DNA from: JAUWQU01 sp964605095
GTDB taxonomy: Bacteria; Planctomycetota; Phycisphaerae; SM23-33
Length of the DNA: 11,526 nt
Assembly (NCBI GenBank): GCA_964605095.1
Contig: CAZSBS010000161.1
Coordinates: 1 to 11,526, forward strand
Direction of reading: 5' to 3'
Position numbers and translations under genes: made by a program. Under the pieces are notes generated by a model. It was not told the origin of the DNA and ran no database searches. It worked only from the letters and a program-made list of their open reading frames with translations. This document shows positions 5,436 through 11,526 of this stretch, in pieces. Each line of letters begins with the position of its first letter. The stretch's first letter is position 1.

Positions 5436-7181
5436 ATGACTGAGAAGACGGACAAAGTGGACAATACAGACGGTTCCAGCCCGGCCTCGGGCGAGGGGCG
5501 GAGCTTTATCGGCGTCAGCGGCGCCCGCATATTCACGGAGATCCTCCGCGAGGAAGGCACGGAGGTCCTTTTCGGATTTCCCGGCGGGACGGTGATCCCG
5601 ATCTTCGACGCGCTTTACGATTCGCCGATCAAGTTCGTGCTGACGCGGCACGAGCAGGGCGCCACTCACATGGCTGACGGTTACGCCCGCTCGACCGGCC
5701 GGTGCGGCGTGGTAATCGCCACCAGCGGACCCGGCGCGACCAATCTGGTTACCGGCCTGGGCACGGCCCACATGGACTCGGTACCTCTGGTGGCCTTTAC
5801 CGGGCAGGTCCGCAGCAACCTCATCGGCAACGACGCCTTCCAGGAGGCCGACGTTACCGGCATCACCCGTTCGGTGACCAAGCACAACTTTCTGGTCACT
5901 CGTGTTGACGACCTGGCCCGGACGATGAAGGAGGCGTTTCACATAGCCCGCACGGGCCGGCCCGGGCCGGTGCTGGTTGACATCGCCGTCGACGCCACGA
6001 TCAACAAGGCCGAGAAAGAGCCGACTCTGGAGATGAACCTGCCCGGCTACAAGCCCCGTGGCGGCGGGCACGACCGTCAGATCCAGGCCGCCGCCGAGGC
6101 GATCAACAAGGCGCAGCGGCCGGTGCTTTACGTCGGCGGCGGGGTCATCATTGCCGGTGCGTCCGACGAACTCCGCCAACTCGTCGCCAAGGGCCGGCTG
6201 CCCGTTACGACCACCCTGCTTGGCCTCGGCGCCGTCGACGAGGCCGACGCGCTGAGCCTCAAGATGCTCGGCATGCACGGCACGGCGTACGCCAACTACG
6301 CCGTCCAGGAGTGCGACTGCCTCGTGGCCATCGGCGCCCGCTTCGACGACCGCGTCACCGGGCGGATCGACACGTTCGCGCCCAAGGCCAAGACGATCAT
6401 CCACATAGACATCGACCCGGCGTCGATCGCCAAGAACGTCGTGGTGGACATCCCTGTCGTCGGCGACGCCAGGTTCATACTGGGCCGGATGCTCGATTAC
6501 ATCCAGCCGGTGGACCGCCCGGCCTGGCTCGCCCAGATCGCCGAGTGGAAACAGACGTACCCGCTCCGCTACGAACACAACGGCAAGATCAAGCCGCAGG
6601 AGGTCGTCGAGGCCCTCGGCAGGATCACCGACCACGACGCCTTCATCGCCACCGGCGTCGGCCAGCATCAGATGTGGGCCGCGCAGTTCTACGGCTGGCA
6701 GCGCCCGCGGCAGATCATAACCTCGGGCGGGCTCGGGACGATGGGCTTCGGTTGCCCGGCCGCGATCGGGGCGCAGTTCGGCAACCCCGGCAAGACCGTC
6801 ATAGACATCGACGGCGACGGCAGCTTCACGATGACGATGGTGGAGGTCATCACGGCCGTGCAGAACGACCTGCCGGTCAAGTTCGTCGTGCTGAACAACG
6901 GCTACCTGGGCATGGTCCGGCAGTGGCAGGACATGTTCTACAACCGGCGGTACTCGGGCGTTCATCACCCGTGCCCGGACTTCGCGAAGGTGGCCGAGGC
7001 GTTCGGCGCACGCGGGTTGCGAATCGCCGACCGCGGCGAACTGGCCGACGGCCTGGCCGAGATGCTCAAGCACCCCGGTCCGGTCGTCTGCTGCGTGGAA
7101 GTCGAGCCGGAAGAGAACGTCTACCCGATGGTGGCCACCGGCAAGAGCCTAAACGAAATGGAGCTCGGCAAACTGTCCTGA
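5436..7181 (+). CDS. ilvB: Acetolactate synthase, large (catalytic) subunit
   Basis: This thiamine-diphosphate enzyme joins two pyruvates to acetolactate, or pyruvate and 2-oxobutyrate to acetohydroxybutyrate, the first common step to valine, leucine and isoleucine in the cytoplasm. All three domains are present in 581 residues. The N-terminal pyrimidine-binding domain has VLFGFPGGTVIPIFDAL (44-60) and the catalytic glutamate E73 in RHEQGA. The central domain contains VGGGVIIAGA (233-242) and the ARFDDRVTGR segment (301-310). The C-terminal domain carries the diphosphate/Mg motif GDGSF (460-464) with NN at 487-488 and GYLGMVRQWQ (489-498). GAGGA (5425-5429) lies six bases before the ATG. The first 24 or so residues are a polar extension before the conserved SGARIF. 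ilvN follows after 38 bases; expression is probably governed by the attenuator upstream. Confidence 0.97.
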   Translation: MTEKTDKVDNTDGSSPASGEGRSFIGVSGARIFTEILREEGTEVLFGFPGGTVIPIFDALYDSPIKFVLTRHEQGATHMADGYARSTGRCGVVIATSGPGATNLVTGLGTAHMDSVPLVAFTGQVRSNLIGNDAFQEADVTGITRSVTKHNFLVTRVDDLARTMKEAFHIARTGRPGPVLVDIAVDATINKAEKEPTLEMNLPGYKPRGGGHDRQIQAAAEAINKAQRPVLYVGGGVIIAGASDELRQLVAKGRLPVTTTLLGLGAVDEADALSLKMLGMHGTAYANYAVQECDCLVAIGARFDDRVTGRIDTFAPKAKTIIHIDIDPASIAKNVVVDIPVVGDARFILGRMLDYIQPVDRPAWLAQIAEWKQTYPLRYEHNGKIKPQEVVEALGRITDHDAFIATGVGQHQMWAAQFYGWQRPRQIITSGGLGTMGFGCPAAIGAQFGNPGKTVIDIDGDGSFTMTMVEVITAVQNDLPVKFVVLNNGYLGMVRQWQDMFYNRRYSGVHHPCPDFAKVAEAFGARGLRIADRGELADGLAEMLKHPGPVVCCVEVEPEENVYPMVATGKSLNEMELGKLS

Positions 7182-7219
7182 CGGGCGACCCGACAGGAAG
7201 CAGTGTGGAGATACAAAAG

Positions 7220-7711
7220 ATGAAACACGTTATCATGGCGTTGGTTCAGAACCAGCCCGGCGTCCTGGCCCACGTGGCCGGGATGTTCGCGGCCCGCGGC
7301 TTCAACATAGATTCCCTCGTCGTCGGACGGACCGACGACCCCAATATGTCCAGGATGACCATTGTCGCCGTCGGCGACGACCGCGTGCTCGAGCAGATCC
7401 GCAAGCAGCTCGAGAAGATCGTGACGGTCGTGAAGGTCCGCGACTTCCAGGATGTAAACTACCTCGAGCGCGACCTAATGCTCATCCGCATCCACGCCCC
7501 ATCGGACAAACGGACCGAGGTGGTCGAGTTGACCACCCTCTTCCGCGGGCGCGTGGTGGACGTCGCCCGCAAGAACCTCGTCGTCGAGATGTCCGGCCCG
7601 GAGGAGAAGCTCGAGGCGTTCATCGACCTCGTCCGCCCATACGGCATCGGCGAGTTGGCGCGGACCGGCGCGATAGCCATGAAGCGCGGCTCGCAACAGG
7701 GCGAGTCGTGA
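7220..7711 (+). CDS. ilvN: Acetolactate synthase, small (regulatory) subunit
   Basis: This subunit activates IlvB and makes it sensitive to feedback inhibition by valine. It has 163 residues. The N-terminal ACT domain (about 2-75) contains NQPGVLAHVAGMFAARGFNIDSL from residue 11, keeping N11 and G14, the positions that bind valine in E. coli IlvH, so feedback control is probably intact. The C-terminal small-subunit domain (about 80-160) includes LIRIHAPSDKRTEV and YGIGELARTGAIAM. The ATG at 7220 is preferred because the family begins at this point and GGAG lies nine bases upstream. A GTG at 7205 would add five residues. It is co-transcribed with ilvB. Confidence 0.96.
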   Translation: MKHVIMALVQNQPGVLAHVAGMFAARGFNIDSLVVGRTDDPNMSRMTIVAVGDDRVLEQIRKQLEKIVTVVKVRDFQDVNYLERDLMLIRIHAPSDKRTEVVELTTLFRGRVVDVARKNLVVEMSGPEEKLEAFIDLVRPYGIGELARTGAIAMKRGSQQGES

Positions 7712-7765
7712 CGGGATATTGTGCCTTGACTTGGCGGACGGTTTCAGTGACATTCTGCCGGCAGC

Positions 7766-7853
7766 ATGGGCGTCTCGCCCATGAGTACCACAGGCGTCCC
7801 GCCCGTGGGGCTCTTCGGAATAACCAGCGATCAACACGGCCGGGACGGCCGTG
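7766..7853. repeat. Array of three stem-loop repeats (HGRDAHAT type)
   Basis: Three palindromes follow one another: ATGGGCG-TCT-CGCCCAT (7766-7782), an imperfect CAC.GGCG-TCC-CGCC.GTG (7789-7807), and CACGGCC-GGGAC-GGCCGTG (7835-7853). Read as protein they give MGVSPMSTTGVPPV on one strand and HGRDACGTHGRDAHA on the other, strings often annotated as spurious hypothetical proteins in planctomycete genomes. They lie between ilvN and the next gene and end 15 bases before its ATG. They could protect the 3' end of the ilv message or act as mobile repeats. None is followed by a T tract, so they are not classical terminators. Confidence 0.7.
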
Positions 7854-7868
7854 CTATGCGAAAACGGC

Positions 7869-8378
7869 ATGACCAAACAAAAGCAAAGCTCGCCTATCCC
7901 CATGTTGGCAGTGCTGCTGGCCTGCGCGATACCCGGGGCCGGGCATTTGTATCTTGGCAGGGCCAAGAGGGGCATTATCATCTTCCTGACCATCACGGCC
8001 TTGTTCTGGTCGGGCGTGGGCATCGGCGGGGTGCTGACCGTCGACTTGCAGAAGGAAAGATGGTGGTTCGCCGCCCAGATGCTCACCGGCGTCAACGGAC
8101 TGGCAGCCTGGCAACGTCAAAAGCTGGCATACCAGAAACTTGCGAAGGTGGCAGGCGAGAGCCTCGAAGATCGGATGGTCAATGAGAAAATAGCCCTTGT
8201 GGTCCCCGCCGAGACAGTTGCCAGGGCCTATTCCGGCGTGGCGGGGCTGCTGAACCTCATGTGCATTTTCGACGCCCTGATGCTCTCGATCATGGGCGTG
8301 CGAGGCGAGCCGCGGCCGCAAGACGATAAGCCAAAGCCAAAGCCAAAAAGCCTTGCGAATAAGGAAGCCGCAACGTGA
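7869..8378 (+). CDS. Small multi-pass membrane protein (DUF6677-like)
   Basis: The 169-residue protein has three likely membrane spans (about 11-30, 35-56 and 123-143), with the motif IPGAGHLYLGRAKRG (21-35) at the end of the first. This pattern resembles TM2-like and DUF6677 proteins of Planctomycetota. Function is unknown. The middle (60-122) is polar and probably lies outside the membrane, and the C-terminus carries a PKPKPK run (155-160). ATG 7869 is preferred over the upstream start at 7851, because the latter lies inside a stem-loop repeat and adds nothing conserved. No clear ribosome site is visible. The next gene overlaps it by four bases, so the two are probably made together. Confidence 0.7.
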   Translation: MTKQKQSSPIPMLAVLLACAIPGAGHLYLGRAKRGIIIFLTITALFWSGVGIGGVLTVDLQKERWWFAAQMLTGVNGLAAWQRQKLAYQKLAKVAGESLEDRMVNEKIALVVPAETVARAYSGVAGLLNLMCIFDALMLSIMGVRGEPRPQDDKPKPKPKSLANKEAAT

Positions 8379-8596
8379 TCGCCGCGCTCTTCTATAATCC
8401 TATTACGGTGAGCTTCAACTCGGAGTTGTGGCTGCTGCTGCCGTTATGCGCAGCGGTCGGGCTGATCTACAAGGCCATCCGTGTCGAATACCTCAGCCAA
8501 CTCCTCATCGAGTACGTCAAGCTGCTGGCATACATGGCCTTCGGCCTGGTCGCACTGTGCGTACTTCTGTGGGCAACCCACACCTACTGGCCCTGA
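8375..8596 (+). CDS. Small two-span membrane protein, unknown family
   Basis: This 73-residue protein has two hydrophobic spans (about 18-33 and 48-67) joined by a short charged segment KAIRVEYLSQLLIEY. The GTG start overlaps the TGA of the preceding gene (GTGA), and AGGA lies nine bases upstream, which is typical of translational coupling. It is probably a partner or companion of the membrane protein before it. I do not recognise the family; the overlap, the ribosome site and the consistent hydrophobic pattern are the reasons to accept it as real. Confidence 0.65.
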   Translation: MIAALFYNPITVSFNSELWLLLPLCAAVGLIYKAIRVEYLSQLLIEYVKLLAYMAFGLVALCVLLWATHTYWP

Positions 8597-8604
8597 CAGG
8601 CCAA

Positions 8605-8640
8605 CTCCGGCGCGTTCTCCGGCGCGTTCTCCGGCACGTT
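8605..8640. repeat. Three tandem 12-base repeats
   Basis: The unit CTCCGGCGCGTT occurs at 8605-8616 and 8617-8628, and with one change (CTCCGGCACGTT) at 8629-8640. It follows the stop of the small membrane gene by eight bases. It is not a hairpin with a T tract, so it is not a terminator. Its role is unknown. Confidence 0.85.
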
Positions 8641-8839
8641 ATTCCCAAGAAGCAAGGCTGTTGCGCGCCAAGTTCTTCGCTGTGCCAATGGGCGGTTCCG
8701 GTTGACGTTTTCGGACAACGTGGGGCGAGATTTGTACATTTCCGATTTGCGGCGATCCTACAATGATTTGTCGGCGTAGAAGTCATTGATGTGCGGACGT
8801 GAAAATCCTGGCTCCACGCCGGCGGATTGTGAGGCAGTT

Positions 8840-9502
8840 ATGGTTTCTGAACTTGTCCTGTTGGACATCGAATCGCAGCGGGACTTTTTCAGTCGCGAGG
8901 GTGCTCTTTGTCAGCCGGACTCGGCAGTTGTGTACCGGCACATTTCCCGGCTGTTCGCGTGGGCACGCGCCAACGAAATACGGGTGATAAGCACCCTTCT
9001 GCGGCTCAGGCCAGGCCAGCGTGGGGCGCTTTCGCCAAAGCCTTACTGCGTGGACAGCACCAAAGGCGAGCAGAAGATGCCCAGGACCACCCTTGCCCGC
9101 AGGATTAATATGGGCCTGCTTAACACCACCGACCTTCCCGATCATATCTTCCAGCAGTATCAGCAGGTTATCTTCGAGAAGCGCGACGCCGACATCTTCA
9201 CCCATGCCCGCATCGAACGGTTGATCACCGAGTTGCCGCCCTGCACGTTCGTGCTGTGCGGGGCGGGGGTATCGGCTGGCATCGTCCAAGCCGCCGTCGG
9301 CCTGCGCAGCCGGGGCTTCCCGGTCATCCTGGCCAGCAACGCCGCCCTGACCGTCCTGCCCGACCGGGCCCACATGGCCCACCTGCGCATGGCAGCCAAG
9401 GGCGTTGCCTACGCCACGACTGACAGCATAATCGCCCCCGTCGCCAAGCCGCGCCGGCTGAGTTTCCGTTCGATTCCCCGGCTGGAACGCCAAGCGTTCT
9501 GA
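8840..9502 (+). CDS. Isochorismatase-fold protein lacking the catalytic cysteine
   Basis: The 220-residue protein has the layout of isochorismatase/nicotinamidase-like hydrolases: LVLLDIESQRDFF (5-17) with the first triad aspartate D9, FEKRDADIF (112-120) with the triad lysine K114, and a late strand-helix segment VLCGAGVSAGIVQAAVGL (138-155). Aligned on the RSRGF/RERGY element, the usual nucleophilic cysteine falls on G147, so the ordinary mechanism should not work. C140 lies seven residues earlier and might not substitute. It could be a binding protein, a regulator or an enzyme with a different chemistry. ATG 8840 is chosen because GAGG (8831-8834) precedes it by five bases and family sequence begins right after it. 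Starts at 8786 or 8789 would add 17-18 non-conserved residues. Confidence 0.75.
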   Translation: MVSELVLLDIESQRDFFSREGALCQPDSAVVYRHISRLFAWARANEIRVISTLLRLRPGQRGALSPKPYCVDSTKGEQKMPRTTLARRINMGLLNTTDLPDHIFQQYQQVIFEKRDADIFTHARIERLITELPPCTFVLCGAGVSAGIVQAAVGLRSRGFPVILASNAALTVLPDRAHMAHLRMAAKGVAYATTDSIIAPVAKPRRLSFRSIPRLERQAF

Positions 9503-9790
9503 GCTTGGTAGTTAGTAGCCGGCGCAGCCCTGCGCAGCTTCAGCGAAGCAGGCCTGCTTGCCGCAGGCAGATCACAGCCTTTCAGGAGGCTTAACTCAGG
9601 CCCATTTGTTCGCGCCCCTGTTTAATCCTGAATCTTCGTCTTGATTTGGTTACGCTGTTGGCCGTGCCTTGGGTTGTCCGCGGTGGCCATTCGTGGTACG
9701 TTACTCGGCTGGACGCTCGAACGGCGGCGACGTGTGAGTTGTGTGCCCCGGACGGGCTATACTAAAGAGGCCAAGCACGCAAGGATCCGC
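9503..9790. other. Spacer with palindromes and a possible -10 box
   Basis: This gene-free stretch holds TTAGTAGCCGG (9512-9522, also at 4871-4881), GCGCAG-CC-CTGCGC (9522-9535) and AGCAGGCCTGCT (9547-9558), the last overlapping a hairpin GCCTGC-TTGCC-GCAGGC (9552-9568). There is no T tract, so termination is doubtful. TATACT (9758-9763) is a good -10 box for the next gene, but I see no convincing -35 box at the right distance. A frame upstream of 9791 is open but not conserved. Confidence 0.45.
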
Positions 9791-10888
9791 ATGAGCCCGA
9801 CCAGAGAGGTCAAGAAGGTATTCGTAGCCGCGACGGGGCAGGACCAGGGCAAGACGACGGTGTCTCTGGGCCTGATGGCGGCGTTCAACAGGGCTTGCTC
9901 GCCCGTGGGCTTCATCAAGCCTGTGGGGCAGCGCTATGTGGAATGCGACGGTGTCCGCGTCGACGAGGACGTGGCGCTGATGCGCTCGATCTTCCCCAGC
10001 GAGTGCGGCCTGGGCGACATGAGCCCGATCACCGTCGGACGGTCGTTCACGCGGGACTACATCCGCGACCCGCACCCGGACGTGCTCAACAAGCGGATAC
10101 TCGACAGCTTCAATCGCATGGCCGCGGGGCGCAAGAGCGTGGTCATCGAGGGCACCGGGCACGCGGGCGTGGGGTCGGTCTTCGACATGTCCAACGCCGA
10201 CGTCGCCCGCCTGCTGGGCGCCGACGTGATCCTCGTCGCCGGCGGAGGGATCGGCAAGCCCATCGACGAAGTGCTGCTCAACGAGTCCCTTTTCGCCGAC
10301 CGCGGCGTCAAGCTCATCGGCGTTATCCTCAACAAAGTGATCCCCGCCAAGCTCGACGACATCCGCCAAGCCGTCACGGCCGGGCTGCGGCGCAAGGGGA
10401 TCGACCTGCTCGGCTGCATCCCTTACGAGCCCGACCTGGCCAAGCCGTCCGTCCACATGGTGGTCGAGGAAATCGAGGGCGAGATAATAAACGGCGCCGA
10501 GTCGCTGGGCAACGTCATCGACACGGTGATTGTCGGCGCCATGGCCGCACACCGCGCGCTGGAGTACATCCGCCCGGGATGCCTGCTGATAACCCCAGGC
10601 GACCGCGACGACCTGATCCTTGCCGTCCTCAGCACCTGTACCTCCGGAAACAACGACATCGCCGGAATACTGCTTACCGGCGGGGTCATGCCCCAGAAGA
10701 ACACCCTGGCCATGATCTCCAGGACCAGCATACCCGTCTTGATGATCGAGGATGACAGCTACTCCGCCGCCTCGGCCGTGCATTCGCTGAAGGTGAAAAT
10801 CCAACCCGCCGACGCCGCCAAAACGAACCTGGCGTCCAGGCTTGTCCGTGAATACGTGGACCTGCATCACATCCTGGACCGGATTTGA
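9791..10888 (+). CDS. BioD-like P-loop ATPase with DRTGG domain
   Basis: The 365-residue protein matches the N-terminal part of long phosphotransacetylases and their stand-alone relatives: a dethiobiotin-synthetase-like P-loop domain (about 9-220) followed by a DRTGG domain (about 240-335). Visible motifs are the Walker A variant ATGQDQGKTT (14-23), FIKPVGQ (41-47), the IEGTGHAGVGSVFDMSNA segment (119-136), VILNKV (178-183), and in the DRTGG part ITPGDRDDL (267-275) and GILLTGG (292-298). There is no acetyltransferase domain, so it cannot make acetyl phosphate itself; a regulatory or nucleotide-sensing role is likely but unproven. ATG 9791 has AAGGA (9781-9785) five bases upstream. It stands alone, with no operon partner in view. 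Confidence 0.88.
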   Translation: MSPTREVKKVFVAATGQDQGKTTVSLGLMAAFNRACSPVGFIKPVGQRYVECDGVRVDEDVALMRSIFPSECGLGDMSPITVGRSFTRDYIRDPHPDVLNKRILDSFNRMAAGRKSVVIEGTGHAGVGSVFDMSNADVARLLGADVILVAGGGIGKPIDEVLLNESLFADRGVKLIGVILNKVIPAKLDDIRQAVTAGLRRKGIDLLGCIPYEPDLAKPSVHMVVEEIEGEIINGAESLGNVIDTVIVGAMAAHRALEYIRPGCLLITPGDRDDLILAVLSTCTSGNNDIAGILLTGGVMPQKNTLAMISRTSIPVLMIEDDSYSAASAVHSLKVKIQPADAAKTNLASRLVREYVDLHHILDRI

Positions 10889-11137
10889 GCCAGGCCCGCG
10901 CAGTGGCCCTTCCGCAAGTAGTAGGTAGTAGTCAGTAAGTAGGAATTAGGGGGGAGGCGACTCGGCTTTTTCCTTCTTTGTTCGTAGTGTGCCCGTGAGG
11001 GCATATCCGGGATAGCCCCGATGTACATCGGGGCCACAACAAACGAAGATAGGCCCTCATCCCTTGGGGGCAGGCGGGTCCACTACAAGCTGCATCCCTG
11101 ACCGCTTTTTCCCAATACGCAACGAAAACGCGCCAGC
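10889..11137. repeat. Repeat-rich spacer with dispersed repeat copy B and an 18-base palindrome
   Basis: After the DRTGG gene come GTAGTAG/CAGTAAGTAG low-complexity units (about 10916-10941). The 23 bases at 10984-11006 are identical to 157-179, including the TGCCC-GTGA-GGGCA hairpin. Ten bases later there is a perfect palindrome CCCCGATGTACATCGGGG (11016-11033). CCTTGGGGGCAG near 11062-11073 is also present near 5108-5119. I see no gene here. Confidence 0.7.
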
Positions 11138-11526
11138 CTTTGGAGTGCGGCGTTAAAGACGCGCAGCGGCGCCACGCCGCTTTGGCTTTACCGCTCGATG
11201 ACCAACCGGCCGGGGCATATCACAAGGGCCGGCCCTGCCAGGCCGTAACGTTGCTCTTGCCGGCCGATCCTGTGCATCCTTGCGATTCTGCCGGATGGAT
11301 ACGCATTGCGCGAGCTGCACAAGAGCTCCGCGTTTTGGCGAGGCGGGCTTGCGCATCGCGCGCCGCGCGCGCCCGCTTCGCGACGATCAATGCCGCACCC
11401 GCAAAGGCTGACGCTCCCTTGGGGACTTCATTGCCGGTTAGCCACGATGGGTCGTTCGGAAGTCTTCTCCGCCGTCGAAAGCGGCGTGGCGCACTGCTTC
11501 GCAGTACTTAACGCCGCACTCCAAAG
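11138..11526. mobile_element. MITE-like element with perfect terminal inverted repeats
   Basis: CTTTGGAGTGCGGCGTTAA (11138-11156) is repeated exactly in inverted orientation at 11508-11526, the last bases of the window. A second inverted match of 15 bases lies inside: GCGCCACGCCGCTTT at 11169-11183 against 11478-11492. The 389-base unit therefore has stepped terminal repeats of about 46-49 bases. The interior has no gene I would support: a 123-residue frame starting at 11140 begins within the left repeat and shows no domain. It is best explained as a non-autonomous mobile element or a dispersed repeat. Target-site duplication cannot be checked because the window stops at its edge. Confidence 0.65.

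Noticed and set aside
5162..5443. 93-residue plus-strand frame upstream of ilvB
   Set aside because: It overlaps ilvB, is out of phase with the leader peptide and shows no domain. The region is better explained as promoter, leader peptide and attenuator.
5430..7073. 547-residue open frame on the minus strand
   Set aside because: It lies entirely antisense to ilvB, whose motifs are unmistakable. Long antisense frames are expected in GC-rich genes with strong third-position bias; the translation shows no domain.
6311..7219. Upstream part of the frame that contains ilvN
   Set aside because: This frame is open through ilvB out of phase and gives an Arg/Pro-rich shadow. Family sequence starts at ATG 7220.
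7726..7754. Possible promoter TTGACT-N17-GACATT for the small membrane genes
   Set aside because: The -35 box is good but the -10 box matches the consensus at only three positions.
8759..8764. TACAAT as a -10 box for the isochorismatase-fold gene
   Set aside because: The hexamer is good but no acceptable -35 box lies 16-18 bases upstream.
9701..10870. 389-residue minus-strand frame
   Set aside because: It is antisense to the BioD-like/DRTGG gene and has no recognisable motif, only a composition shadow.
11140..11511. 123-residue frame at the right end
   Set aside because: It starts inside the terminal inverted repeat and is composed of repeat sequence with no domain.

Overview
The window is GC-rich bacterial DNA with short genes, wide spacers and many dispersed palindromes. 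It most likely comes from a member of the Planctomycetota, perhaps a Phycisphaerae-like lineage. Two things point there: the tandem stem-loops at 7766-7853, whose translations read as the GVSPMS / HGRDGRA type of repeat familiar from planctomycete genomes, and the small membrane protein at 7869-8378, which resembles a planctomycete family. The lineage call is an inference.

Left third (1-4653): a restriction-modification locus of two generations. A type IIG (Eco57I-like) restriction-methylase gene is split. Its N-terminal nuclease half lies at 312-1604 and its C-terminal tail at about 4290-4653. Where the N6-adenine methylase core should be there is a complete three-gene cassette: vsr (minus strand), a C5-cytosine methyltransferase (plus) and an Eco29kI-like GIY-YIG restriction endonuclease (minus). 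vsr and the methylase diverge. The methylase and the endonuclease converge and share a 4-base stop overlap. The methylase and the endonuclease each have a recognisable sigma70-type promoter. The likely target, CCGCGG, is inferred only from the Eco29kI family.

Middle (4654-5435): a spacer with one decayed coding remnant and low-complexity repeats, then the control region of the isoleucine/valine/leucine operon. That region has a near-consensus promoter, a 31-codon leader peptide rich in Leu/Ile/Val codons that starts almost at the predicted transcript start, and a small hairpin followed by TTTT. This is the architecture of a ribosome-mediated attenuator.

Right half (5436-10888): ilvB and ilvN (the two acetolactate synthase subunits), an array of three stem-loops, two overlapping small membrane-protein genes, an isochorismatase-fold protein that seems to lack the catalytic cysteine, and a stand-alone BioD-like/DRTGG protein.

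Right end (10889-11526): no convincing gene. It holds a second copy of a repeat also found at the left end, an 18-base perfect palindrome, and a 389-base element bounded by 19-base perfect terminal inverted repeats that ends at the last base of the window (MITE-like). No tRNA, rRNA or CRISPR array was seen.
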